A stretch of 64,000 nucleotides of DNA from Dictyobacter alpinus. GTDB lineage: Bacteria; Chloroflexota; Ktedonobacteria; Ktedonobacterales; Ktedonobacteraceae. Each line of letters starts with the position of its first letter. Within the stretch, counting starts at the first letter, position 1. The DNA is taken from positions 5,518,001 to 5,582,000 of the forward strand of contig NZ_BIFT01000001.1 in the NCBI RefSeq assembly GCF_003967575.1, written 5' to 3'. The translations under genes and the position numbers were made by a program. Shown piece after piece: positions 25,353 to 33,053 of the stretch. The notes beneath the pieces are model-generated. The model saw only the letters and a program-made list of their open reading frames with translations, was not told the origin of the DNA and did no database searches.

Positions 25353-26279
25353 TCAGGAACTGGCAAAGGCTTTAGTGAGCGCGGCCGCCGATAACTCTAG
25401 CACTGGTTCCAGTTGCGCCGGAACAAGGAAGCCATGGATAGCGCCCGCACGGCGCGAGATGGTCGTGGGTACGCCAGCCGCCTGGAGTTTCTGGCCATAG
25501 AGCTCGCCCTCATCCCGTAGTGGATCATACTCGGCCGTAAAGATCACGGCAGGCGCGAGTCCAGTCAGGTCCTCGGCCAGGATCGGGGAGAGCAGTGGAT
25601 TATCTTTGTCGTCTGAGCTATTGATATAATGGTGATTGAACCAGAGCATATCGGCCTTGGTCAGCAGATAGCCGCTGGCATTTTCTTCGATAGAGGGTGT
25701 GTTCATATAGCCATTAGTGGCTGGCACATAGAGCACCTGTAGCGTTAGAGGTGGGCCCTGGCGATCACGGGTCATCTGGGCTACCACCGCAGCCAGATTG
25801 CCACCGGCGCTGGTGCCGGCAACCGCGATGCGCGTGGGATCGCCCTGGATCTCAGCCGGATGGGTTGCAACCCATTGCAGAGCGGCGTAACAATCCTCAG
25901 GGGCCGCCGGAAACTTATGCTCGGGTGCCAGTCGATAATCCACCGAAACCACCACACAGCCCACCTTATTGGTCAGGCTTCGGCAAATCTCGTCCTCAGA
26001 ATCCAGGTCCCCGATCACCCAACCGCCGCCATGGAAATACAGTAGAATCGGAAACGGGTCGTTGCCCGCCGGACGATAGATACGGACCGGCAACTCGCCC
26101 TCCGGACCAGGAATGGTGCGGTTCTCAACGTGAGCCACCGGTTCAGGGTCATGAGAAAAGGCCTGAAGTAGGGTGCGCTCCCAATCACGCGCCTCCTGCG
26201 GCGTTTTGTCGCCTGTCAAAGAGAAATTAAAGGCCTTTAACTGATCAAGTAGGATCTGCGTCTGGGAATCAACTGGCAT
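25353..26279 (-). CDS. HSL-type alpha/beta hydrolase (esterase/lipase)
   Basis: A 308-residue esterase of the hormone-sensitive-lipase family. It has the oxyanion motif HGGGW, nucleophile elbow GTSAGG, catalytic Asp in FTAEYDPLRDEG and His in AIHGFLVP, all at expected spacing. Such enzymes cleave short acyl esters. ATG at 26279 has AAAGGAGG 5 nt upstream, which rules out a longer version starting at 26354. No partner genes on the same strand. Confidence 0.9.
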   Translation of the reverse strand: MPVDSQTQILLDQLKAFNFSLTGDKTPQEARDWERTLLQAFSHDPEPVAHVENRTIPGPEGELPVRIYRPAGNDPFPILLYFHGGGWVIGDLDSEDEICRSLTNKVGCVVVSVDYRLAPEHKFPAAPEDCYAALQWVATHPAEIQGDPTRIAVAGTSAGGNLAAVVAQMTRDRQGPPLTLQVLYVPATNGYMNTPSIEENASGYLLTKADMLWFNHHYINSSDDKDNPLLSPILAEDLTGLAPAVIFTAEYDPLRDEGELYGQKLQAAGVPTTISRRAGAIHGFLVPAQLEPVLELSAAALTKAFASS

Positions 26280-26411
26280 ACTTGCCTCCTTTGGGAATAG
26301 CAGCATCTTTACTGACATAAGGTTTTTAGAAAATACTGCTATAGTATATCTCATTTTTAAGATGGGTTCAGCAGGAGGCAGTATTTATTGATAAATGAAG
26401 GAGTATAGTCA

Positions 26412-26437
26412 GCGGATCCTGATTATTCAGGATCCGC
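26412..26437 (-). terminator. Hairpin behind the VOC gene
   Basis: GCGGATCCTG (26412-26421) pairs perfectly with CAGGATCCGC (26428-26437), 6-nt loop. It lies just past the stop of the minus-strand VOC gene and before the promoter of the esterase gene. No T run follows. Confidence 0.5.
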
Positions 26438-26449
26438 CGGGGTTTGTCG

Positions 26450-26830
26450 TTATTGTGCTGTTTGTGGGTACATCTGGAAGACACTGATCAGTTGGCCTTC
26501 AGGACCACGGGCGCGGAACCAGTGTCCAACGCCCATATCGGTAATCTCGTTAAGGATTTCGACGCCTCGGTCCTGCCATGCCTGCCAGGTGGCTTTGAGG
26601 TCTTCAACTTCCAGATTGAGTTCGAAGCCACCGACCTGAGGCGGAGAGCCCGCTGGTAGGGTACTGGCGGCTTGCAGGGCGATGGGGGTCCCTTTAGTGG
26701 GCAAGAGATAGACAAAGGACGGTGTGGAGTTTTCTGGCACCAGGGTCATGCCGAGAAAATCTACATAAAACTGCTGTGCTTTTTCGATATCTTGTACATA
26801 GAGACCTAACAAACCAAATCCATAAGGCAT
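26450..26830 (-). CDS. VOC-family (glyoxalase-like) protein
   Basis: A 126-residue single-domain protein with the beta-alpha-beta-beta-beta repeat of the vicinal oxygen chelate fold: GLLGLYVQDIEKAQQFYVDFLGM at the start, and GGFELNLEVEDLKATWQAWQDRGVEIL then RGPEGQLISVFQ in the second half. It would act as a homodimer. The metal-ligand positions are poorly conserved (Glu in GFELN remains), so it may be a binding or resistance protein rather than an enzyme. AAAGGAG is 9 nt upstream. Confidence 0.8.
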   Translation of the reverse strand: MPYGFGLLGLYVQDIEKAQQFYVDFLGMTLVPENSTPSFVYLLPTKGTPIALQAASTLPAGSPPQVGGFELNLEVEDLKATWQAWQDRGVEILNEITDMGVGHWFRARGPEGQLISVFQMYPQTAQ

Positions 26831-26978
26831 AAAACGTTTCTCCTTTAGAATGCTAAAGATGCTGATCGTGGCAACCCTGCCACTGCTATGAATATAGCAG
26901 CAGTAGCGGTAAAGATTAGTCCTAAATTATCCTGTTTTTGGCGCCTGCTGCGCCAGGTTGGAGGAAGGGAAGAGTGCT

Positions 26979-27030
26979 TTTGGGTACTGCGTGAGGGTCG
27001 TAGCTACGTGGGCGTGTTCGTGTGGATGGT
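26979..27030. repeat. Dispersed repeat, copy C with the middle deleted
   Basis: It begins TTTTGGGTACTGCGTGAGGG and runs directly into GTCGTAGCTACGTGGGCGTG, i.e. the start and the end of the repeat. The missing middle, including hairpin 1 and half of hairpin 2, is exactly what lies between the two TGAGGG words of a full copy, so the deletion happened between those short direct repeats. Confidence 0.75.
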
Positions 27031-27187
27031 TTCCATTTCGTGTATGCCACTGCGAAAAATGGGTGATAGCTGTTTTAAACAGGCCTGTTTGCGATCAAGC
27101 GGCATGAGCTATATACTGGATAGGCATTCGCTTATTAGTAGGGAAAGATAGAAAAAAGGTTATCTGTTGTGAGAAAGGAAATGGTGT

Positions 27188-27598
27188 ATGTCAACTGATC
27201 CAAATACTATACGCTTTATTAATCCAGAGACGCTGCCATCGATGCCGGGCTATAGTCATGTTGTTGAGGTCACGCGGGGACGGACCATCTATATTGCCGG
27301 CCAGATTGCGCTTAATCAAGTGGGAGCGATCGTGGGAATGCAGGATTTCCGGGCGCAGACGCAGCAGGTTTTTGAAAACCTGAAGGCTGCCCTGGCTGCG
27401 GTTGACGCTAACTTCTCGCATGTCGTCAAGTTGAATATATATGTCGTTGATATCTCGCAGGTGCTGATCCTGCGCGAGGTGCGCGATCACTATGTCAACA
27501 CGGCCAATCCACCAGCCAGCACGCTGGTCGAAGTTCGCAAACTGGCCCGTGAAGAGTTCTTGATTGAAATCGAAGCCATCGCGCATCTGCCAGAATAG
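27188..27598 (+). CDS. RidA-family protein (enamine/imine deaminase type)
   Basis: A 136-residue protein of the RidA/YjgF/UK114 family, which forms trimers and hydrolyses reactive enamine or imine intermediates. Visible signatures are YIAGQIALNQVGAIVG, the central LKAALAAVDANFSHVVKLNIYV, and the end TLVEVRKLAREEFLIEIEAIA. The usual C-terminal arginine of RidA proper (R105 in the motif RP-x(2)-R) is replaced here (TANPPASTLVEV), so it belongs to one of the Rid sub-families with less clear activity. GAAAGGAAATGG lies upstream. Confidence 0.85.
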   Translation: MSTDPNTIRFINPETLPSMPGYSHVVEVTRGRTIYIAGQIALNQVGAIVGMQDFRAQTQQVFENLKAALAAVDANFSHVVKLNIYVVDISQVLILREVRDHYVNTANPPASTLVEVRKLAREEFLIEIEAIAHLPE

Positions 27599-27602
27599 AT
27601 CC

Positions 27603-27656
27603 AGGATCATAGGACCACGGGGGCAAATGTTTCATGTCCCGTGGTCCTATGATCCT
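27603..27656. terminator. Long perfect hairpin between convergent RidA and nitroreductase genes
   Basis: A perfect 19-bp stem: AGGATCATAGGACCACGGG (27603-27621) with its complement at 27638-27656, 16-nt loop. Both strands lack a clear T run. Confidence 0.65.
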
Positions 27657-27715
27657 ACCGGTTGAAGTTATGCTTCACAACCAGTGCCTGATGATTGGTC
27701 AAGTCGCAAAGGTTC

Positions 27716-28363
27716 TTACGCAGCCGGCCCCTGCTCGTAGAAGATAACTTCCTCATGTGGGTGACGGCTTCCTTCCTCTGGTGTCTCGTCTGCATAACCA
27801 ACAGGAAAAATGCTATAGCTTCTCCACGTTGCAGGTACACCCAGGAAGTCACGCAGTTCCTCTTCTATTTGCAGATTAATATGTTGATTGGAGGCTGCCA
27901 GCCCGGCGGCAGCGATAGCATTCCATACATTAGCCTGAGCTATACCCAGAGCCTGAGCAGAGAAATTTTTCCAGCGTTCCTGTCCTCCCGGAAACGGTGG
28001 ATTGTCAGCAACGGCAGAGTCCTCGTAAAAAACAAGCGTGAAAACACCTGAACGATAGCCAGGAAGGCGATTCAGAGCACGTTGCAATTGCTCCCCCTGT
28101 AAATTCTGCTTCAATGTGCTCTCAATAAAATCCCAAAGCTCCTTATGACGCTCTTTCACTATGACAATCCGAGTCGGCTGTGAATTGGCAGAGGAAGGCG
28201 ACCAGCGGCCAGCTTCAACGATCCCGCGAATCGTCTCGTCAGGGACTGGGCCAGAGGTAAGCTTACGTATAGAACGCCGTTTCTGGACATAATCCAGATA
28301 GGACTGGAGTCCGGCATAATCTGGCTGGAATGTTTCTTCTGTTGTCGTTATTTCAGTATTCAT
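27716..28363 (-). CDS. Nitroreductase-family FMN oxidoreductase
   Basis: A 216-residue enzyme. KRRSIRKLTSGPVPDETIRGIVEAGRWSPSSANSQP is the FMN-phosphate site of the nitroreductase superfamily; AAAGLAASNQHINLQIEEELRDFLGVP and PVGYADE complete it. It reduces nitro groups, quinones or enones with NAD(P)H. ATG at 28363 has GGAGG just upstream. The gene is divergent from a TetR gene, with two operators between, which points to induction by its substrate. Confidence 0.85.
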   Translation of the reverse strand: MNTEITTTEETFQPDYAGLQSYLDYVQKRRSIRKLTSGPVPDETIRGIVEAGRWSPSSANSQPTRIVIVKERHKELWDFIESTLKQNLQGEQLQRALNRLPGYRSGVFTLVFYEDSAVADNPPFPGGQERWKNFSAQALGIAQANVWNAIAAAGLAASNQHINLQIEEELRDFLGVPATWRSYSIFPVGYADETPEEGSRHPHEEVIFYEQGPAA

Positions 28364-28501
28364 TTTTCCTCCAAAGTGGGAATAGTTTTGTCTGGAATGG
28401 TTCTCCCACGGCCACAACGTCCTACACATCAGGAGCGCTGCGCCCAGTGTCACCAGGATAGGCACCCAAATACCCGCAATCAAGCCTGACTCTATCCATT
28501 T

Positions 28502-28579
28502 GTCAACGCCTGTTGACTATTAAGAAAACTATAATCTATCTCATCTGCTTTTGTCAACACCTGTTGACTATGGTATGAT
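28502..28579. promoter_or_regulatory. Divergent promoters with two TetR operators
   Basis: GTCAAC-GCCT-GTTGAC (28502-28517) and GTCAAC-ACCT-GTTGAC (28553-28568), 51 bp apart and alike over about 22 bp. On the plus strand TTGTCA (28551) and TATGAT (28574-28579) with 17-nt spacing form the TetR promoter. On the minus strand TTGACA inside the second site and TTATAG 17 nt later form a nitroreductase promoter. Each operator covers a -35 box. Confidence 0.8.
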
Positions 28580-28640
28580 TGATGACGAGATAGGAAAAGC
28601 ATGAGAGATACAAGTGAGTCCAGGAAAGTGAGGAATCGGG

Positions 28641-29252
28641 ATGAGTTTACGAGACACAGCTAAACACGCTTCTGATCGTTGTCGTCGCGAGCGCGACGCA
28701 GTTGCGACACGCCAGGCTATCTTAGAGGCGGCGCGCACGCTCTTTGCACATGCTAGCTATGAGCGCGTCACCGTTCGCGACATCGCCTGCAAAGCTGGTA
28801 TCGATCCCGCTTTGGTTATTCGCTACTTTGGTTCAAAAGAAAACCTCTTCCTGGCAGCACTAGATAAAGGCAGCTGTAGCAACTTCCTTGATGGAGAGAG
28901 TAGGGGGTTGGGTCATAGTTTGATTCACCACTACATATCACATCGGAGCAAACAGGATGCCAGCGATCCGCTCCTCATCATGATCCGTTCAGCATCGAGC
29001 AATGATAACTCTGACATACTCCGCCAGACCCTAAATGAACAATTACTGCAGCCTATTGCGGAGCAGGTTGGCGGTCCCGATGGGCATCTACGCGCCGAGC
29101 TGGCCTTGTCACAACTCATTGGCGTCATTATTATGCGTAGCTTGCTACACACCGAGGCCCTGAGCGCGATCCCCGATGAGCGGCTCAGCCAGATTGTCGG
29201 TTCCGTCTGCCAGCACTATATCAGCGATGAACTTGAAGAGAAGAGTACATAG
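28641..29252 (+). CDS. TetR-family transcriptional regulator
   Basis: A 203-residue repressor. The HTH (ILEAARTLFAHASYERVTVRDIACKAGIDPALVIRYFGSKENLF) is textbook TetR, here with IRYFG in place of the usual YYHF. The C-terminal part resembles TetR_C_17. GAGGA lies 6 nt before the ATG. It should control itself and the divergent nitroreductase through the paired operators at 28502-28568. Confidence 0.85.
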   Translation: MSLRDTAKHASDRCRRERDAVATRQAILEAARTLFAHASYERVTVRDIACKAGIDPALVIRYFGSKENLFLAALDKGSCSNFLDGESRGLGHSLIHHYISHRSKQDASDPLLIMIRSASSNDNSDILRQTLNEQLLQPIAEQVGGPDGHLRAELALSQLIGVIIMRSLLHTEALSAIPDERLSQIVGSVCQHYISDELEEKST

Positions 29253-29283
29253 TGTCATTTGACAATCGATTTCTTAGACCTCT

Positions 29284-29318
29284 CCAGCGCATACATGACG
29301 GGGGCTTTCCCGCGCTGG
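29284..29318. terminator. Hairpin between convergent TetR and hydrolase genes
   Basis: CCAGCGC (29284-29290) pairs with GCGCTGG (29312-29318) around a G-rich loop. Confidence 0.5.
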
Positions 29319-29361
29319 TTGGGTAATTCATCTGTCGGCTGGTTTGCTAAGGAAGGAAAAC

Positions 29362-30327
29362 TCAGGTTAGCTTCAGATGGATGTTAAAGAAGGCCAGAAC
29401 ACGTTGAGCGTATTCATCATGATGTGCTCTGACTGCGCCAGTATGGCCTCCGGTGGGAACAATCCATTCTTGTTTAGGTTCGCCGGCGGCTGCGAAGAGT
29501 TGATGTTCACCGGAAGGAGGGGTGGTTGTATTCTGGTCGTCAGCGGATTGGATGAGGAGGACAGCACGAGGCGAGAGCTGATGGATAGCATCAATAGGGC
29601 GAGTAGCGGTGAGTTGTCCACCAATAAGTTGATCGACGAGCGCGGGTTCGTAAGGCAGTAAGGGAAGCGTTAATGGTCCTATGTTCAGGCTTCCCATACG
29701 ATTAGTCTGTGCCTGACTGTCAACCCAGACACTATCAGCGACCGTGGCCAGAATGGATGGCTCACGTGCCGCCGCCATGAGGACGATACCGGAACCTAGC
29801 GAGTTGCCAACCAGGCCAAAGTGCTTATTGCTTAGATCTGAGCGTCCTTTCAGATATTTGACGGCCCCAAGCACGTCAAGTGGCTCTCTGGCCCCGAGAG
29901 TAATTTCCCACCCCTCGCTGGCACCACAGCCTCGACTATCATAGAGCAGGACATTATAGCCACCTGTATAAAGGATGCGGGCGGCTGGTATCATTTCCGT
30001 TCGGTTCCCCTTGAAACCATGGACCAGAATGATGGTGGGGGCCTGAGGGTTAGCGATTGCCAACCAACCAGAGAGCTTAATCCCGTCTGTGGCGGTAAAC
30101 TGGACATTCTTTACAGGTAGTCCAGCGGGATCTGTTTGTGTCTGGTGGCTACGATTAGAATTAGCCACAAGTGTAAAACTGCGTATAGCGGGAATGAAGG
30201 CCCAGATAACAATGAGCAGCAGGAGCAAGGTCAAAGTGAGTTGTTTCCATGTCAAGCGAGGTTGGAGAAAAGGTTTTTTCGGCTCAGAAGGCGTACTATT
30301 CAGTAGATTACTGTTTTCTTCGCTCAT
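29362..30327 (-). CDS. Membrane-anchored alpha/beta hydrolase
   Basis: A 321-residue protein. A short cytoplasmic tail (1-27), one membrane helix (WKQLTLTLLLLLIVIWAFIP), then an extracytoplasmic hydrolase domain. The domain has the oxyanion motif LVHGFKGNR, nucleophile elbow GNSLGS, an acid in LIQSADDQNT and a late His in PTGGHTGAVRAH. It resembles the BAAT/YqkD-like group ('alpha/beta hydrolase' with DNVLLYDSRGCGASEG-type core). Substrate unknown. Single gene, converging with TetR. Confidence 0.85.
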   Translation of the reverse strand: MSEENSNLLNSTPSEPKKPFLQPRLTWKQLTLTLLLLLIVIWAFIPAIRSFTLVANSNRSHQTQTDPAGLPVKNVQFTATDGIKLSGWLAIANPQAPTIILVHGFKGNRTEMIPAARILYTGGYNVLLYDSRGCGASEGWEITLGAREPLDVLGAVKYLKGRSDLSNKHFGLVGNSLGSGIVLMAAAREPSILATVADSVWVDSQAQTNRMGSLNIGPLTLPLLPYEPALVDQLIGGQLTATRPIDAIHQLSPRAVLLIQSADDQNTTTPPSGEHQLFAAAGEPKQEWIVPTGGHTGAVRAHHDEYAQRVLAFFNIHLKLT

Positions 30328-30557
30328 AATTTAATGACCTGCCTTTGCGTTTTTGATACCTTTTATATTAACAATTACTACACTGTGGCTGATAGAAAGT
30401 TTCTGATAATATTTTACAATAATATACGCGATAGAGACAGACTGATCACGCGCCGCCTCATTTATCACTGGCATTTTTCCGCTTTTGGCTACGAGGGGAG
30501 GAATAGTAATATAGAGCAATTTAATAGAATTTGATAGTGCCGAAGGAGAAAAATCGT

Positions 30558-30851
30558 ATGTGGAGACACGGTGATGTTTTAATTGAGCAGGTTGCCGAGC
30601 TTCCAGTGGCAGCGACGCGTACACAGAGCTCGATTCTGGCCCACGGTGAGATTACGGGACATAGCCATCGCCTGGAGACGCCGGAGAATGCGGTGCTGTG
30701 GACTACCCGCGAAATGCTTTTCCTACAAGTGATCCATACGGTACGCATTATCCATGAGGAGCATAAGCCGATTACGCTGGAGCCGGGCACGTATCGTGTC
30801 TGGAAGCAGCGCGAATATACGCCGCAAGCGATTAAGTATGTGCGCGACTAG
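30558..30851 (+). CDS. Small His-rich protein, partner of the LRR/DUF6745 gene
   Basis: A 97-residue protein starting MWRHGDVLI. It has conserved-looking motifs AHGEITGHSHRLE, IIHEEHKPITLEPGTYRVW and QREYTP, and a largely beta-strand pattern. Histidines at HGD, HGE, HSH, HEEH suggest a small cupin-like metal site, but that is inference. AAGGAG precedes the ATG by 9 nt. It is followed 36 nt later by the LRR/DUF6745 gene on the same strand; I recall such small 'HGDVLI' proteins next to DUF6745 genes in other genomes. Function unknown. Confidence 0.7.
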   Translation: MWRHGDVLIEQVAELPVAATRTQSSILAHGEITGHSHRLETPENAVLWTTREMLFLQVIHTVRIIHEEHKPITLEPGTYRVWKQREYTPQAIKYVRD

Positions 30852-30886
30852 TGTCGGACCGGATAGAGACAGGAAGAAGTTGAGCT

Positions 30887-31936
30887 TTGTCGATGATTGA
30901 GCAACCAGATAGATCTGCTTCGTGCCCCGTGACAGTGATGTCCGGGGACGAGGCAAAGAAGTTGATCTTGCGTGGCACGGCCCCGGATAATCTGCTGGTG
31001 CAGGGGGATCTGGATTTCTCATTGGCTGATTGTCCACCTGCGCGCCTGCCAGCTGGCTTGCAGGTGCGCAGGTTGATAATCAGTGGCGCGCGCAAGCTTG
31101 AACAGTTACCGTCCGGGCTGCGCTGCTATGATTTGCTGGCCAGCGAGACAGGCTTGAAGAGTTTGCCAGCGGATATTCAAGTCACCAATGTGTTGAATCT
31201 CAGCGATTCTAAACAGCTGGAATCTTTACCGGCAGGACTCAAAGCTGGCTCTCTACAATTGCAGAATTGTGTGGCGCTCAAGGAATTGCCAAATGATTTG
31301 CAGGTTATTTTCTTGAATATCTCAGGCTGTCAGGGGCTTACTGAATTTCCGCAACGGGGACCAGCTACGTTGGGACGACTGAATATGCGTGATTGCCGCA
31401 ATCTGCGTCAGTTGCCAGGCTGGCTGAAAATTGTGGGCCAGCTGGATATCAGCGATTGTCCATTGCTAGAAGAGCTTCCCCAGGACCTCCAGGTGCGTTC
31501 CTGGCTGGATGTGGCCAATACGCCTTTACGCGGTTTACCTGCCACCCTCAATAAAGTACAGTTGCGTTGGCACGCGGTACGTGTTCCCCAGCGCGTCGTT
31601 TTTGAGCCCGAGACTATTACCGCTGAAGAAGTCTTTGCTGAAGATAACGTCGAGTTGCGGCGTGTGCTGGTCGAACGGATGGACCAGGAAGTCTTTATGC
31701 GTAATGCTCGGGTAAAGGTCATAGATGAAGATCAAGATCCAGGTGGTGTGCGCCGTTTGTTGAAGGTAGAGATGGCAGGAGATGAGCCGCTGGTCCATCT
31801 CTCCGTCAAGTGTCCTTCGACCGCCCATAGTTATTTGCTACGCGTTCCACCCGCAATGAAGAGCTGCCGCCAGGCCGTCGCCTGGATTGCCGGATTTGAT
31901 AATCCTGATGACTATCGCCCACTGATTGAAACGTGA
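30887..31936 (+). CDS. Leucine-rich-repeat protein with DUF6745-like C-terminus
   Basis: A 349-residue protein. Residues about 45-225 hold eight or nine LRRs of 20-21 residues in the bacterial LPX form (LPAGLQ, LPSGLR, LPADIQ, LPAGLK, LPNDLQ, LPGWLK, LPQDLQ, LPATLN). The C-terminus (LLRVPPAMKSCRQAVAWIAGF, then DDYRPLIET) matches the DUF6745 end module. No signal peptide, so cytoplasmic. The start is a TTG at 30887, 10 nt behind AGGAAG; an in-frame ATG at 30893 is the alternative. It forms an operon with the small His-rich gene and faces the STM4011-4015 cluster, which has its own LRR-like protein. Confidence 0.75.
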   Translation: MSMIEQPDRSASCPVTVMSGDEAKKLILRGTAPDNLLVQGDLDFSLADCPPARLPAGLQVRRLIISGARKLEQLPSGLRCYDLLASETGLKSLPADIQVTNVLNLSDSKQLESLPAGLKAGSLQLQNCVALKELPNDLQVIFLNISGCQGLTEFPQRGPATLGRLNMRDCRNLRQLPGWLKIVGQLDISDCPLLEELPQDLQVRSWLDVANTPLRGLPATLNKVQLRWHAVRVPQRVVFEPETITAEEVFAEDNVELRRVLVERMDQEVFMRNARVKVIDEDQDPGGVRRLLKVEMAGDEPLVHLSVKCPSTAHSYLLRVPPAMKSCRQAVAWIAGFDNPDDYRPLIET

Positions 31937-31970
31937 TAAATGTTTCGGGGGTGCGTTTATAGTGTGGGGT

Positions 31971-32125
31971 GAGGGGTCTTTTGGGCACTGCGTGAAGGAA
32001 CGCGTCAGGCTAAGGGGAAGGAATCGCGGGGAAGACCGGGCCACTACGCTGCGGCGGTGGCAAGCGACCGCTGAGGGTCGCATCTACCGGGGCGTGTGCG
32101 TGATGAAGGGAAAAGGATTGGGAGG
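31971..32125. repeat. Dispersed double-hairpin repeat, copy D
   Basis: Starts TTTTGGGCACTGCGTGAAGG. Hairpin 1 GCCAC/GTGGC; hairpin 2 CGACC-GCTGAG-GGTCG, fully paired. It fills the gap between the convergent DUF6745 gene and the STM4011 gene. Confidence 0.8.
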
Positions 32126-32195
32126 GCATGTGTCCTTTGCTTGTGGTGGTGTTGGCAATGAAAGACATGCCCTGGCTACGTTTAATGTGGGCTGA

Positions 32196-33053
32196 TCACC
32201 AGATTTTTTGGGCGGGAATGCGTTCAAGGATACCCTGGCCGAAGGTGGTGTTGAGTTGTAGTTTGTCCATGTGGACGTAGCCGATGTGGCAGCCACAGGT
32301 TTTGGCGCTACAGGGGCGCTCATAGAGCTGATCGGCGAAGTTGGGATCGTAGATGTTGCCGATTGGTTGCTTGATAAAGTGACAACGCCGCATGGTACCA
32401 TCACCATCCACCGAGATGACGCTGTGCCCGCCACGGCAGCTTTCGTCCAGGCTGGGATGGTACTGGTTGTTAATGGGGAAGAGCGGATCGACACCAGTAA
32501 AGCGTTGGAGCTCTTCCTGCGTATAGTAATCGGGCTGGCGCTTGTAGGCGTTGATCCATAGATAGACATGGTCAGGTAGGGTGGCCCGCAGTTGTTCGAT
32601 CTCGTGGGTGTGTTCTTTCATGCCCACGACGCCAACACTATAGCGCACACCGCGCTGATCCAGTTCCTGGCATTTGGCCAGAAAGCGCTCCTGATTGACC
32701 TGAGTAGGATGATAGGTGGCCCAGAGCGCCGTCTTGCTTTTATCGCACCGCTCCACCCAGTCCAGGCGCGAAGAGAGATTGGTCTGGATGGCAACCTTAT
32801 GGACCTGAGGGAGATTGGTGAGGCGGATAAAGGCTTCGTGGTAGCGACGGCGTACCAGGGCCTCGCCCCAGGGCGTGAACAGGATGCCGATTTGATCCGT
32901 TTGACGTTCCGCAACCCAGTCGACGAAACGCTCCAGCGCCTGTCGATCGCGTTCGTGTTCCGCACGGGTCTCAGTGTGTTTGGCAAAAGGACAGTAATCG
33001 CAACCATAGTTGCAGCTTGAGAGTGGACCCCGATAGAGAATTGAGAGCTTCAT
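32196..33053 (-). CDS. STM4011-family radical SAM protein
   Basis: A 285-residue radical SAM enzyme. The [4Fe-4S] motif is CNYGCDYC (Cys 14, 18, 21) near the N-terminus after MKLSILYRGPLSS. A second group of cysteines (CRGGH, RRCHF, CSAKTCGCH in the last 90 residues) looks like a SPASM-like site for an extra cluster. It is the last gene of the five-gene operon and overlaps the previous gene by 4 nt (ATGA). The family name comes from Salmonella STM4011; the reaction is not known to me. A peptide or small-molecule maturation role is inferred from the ATP-grasp and hydrolase neighbours. Confidence 0.85.
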   Translation of the reverse strand: MKLSILYRGPLSSCNYGCDYCPFAKHTETRAEHERDRQALERFVDWVAERQTDQIGILFTPWGEALVRRRYHEAFIRLTNLPQVHKVAIQTNLSSRLDWVERCDKSKTALWATYHPTQVNQERFLAKCQELDQRGVRYSVGVVGMKEHTHEIEQLRATLPDHVYLWINAYKRQPDYYTQEELQRFTGVDPLFPINNQYHPSLDESCRGGHSVISVDGDGTMRRCHFIKQPIGNIYDPNFADQLYERPCSAKTCGCHIGYVHMDKLQLNTTFGQGILERIPAQKIW

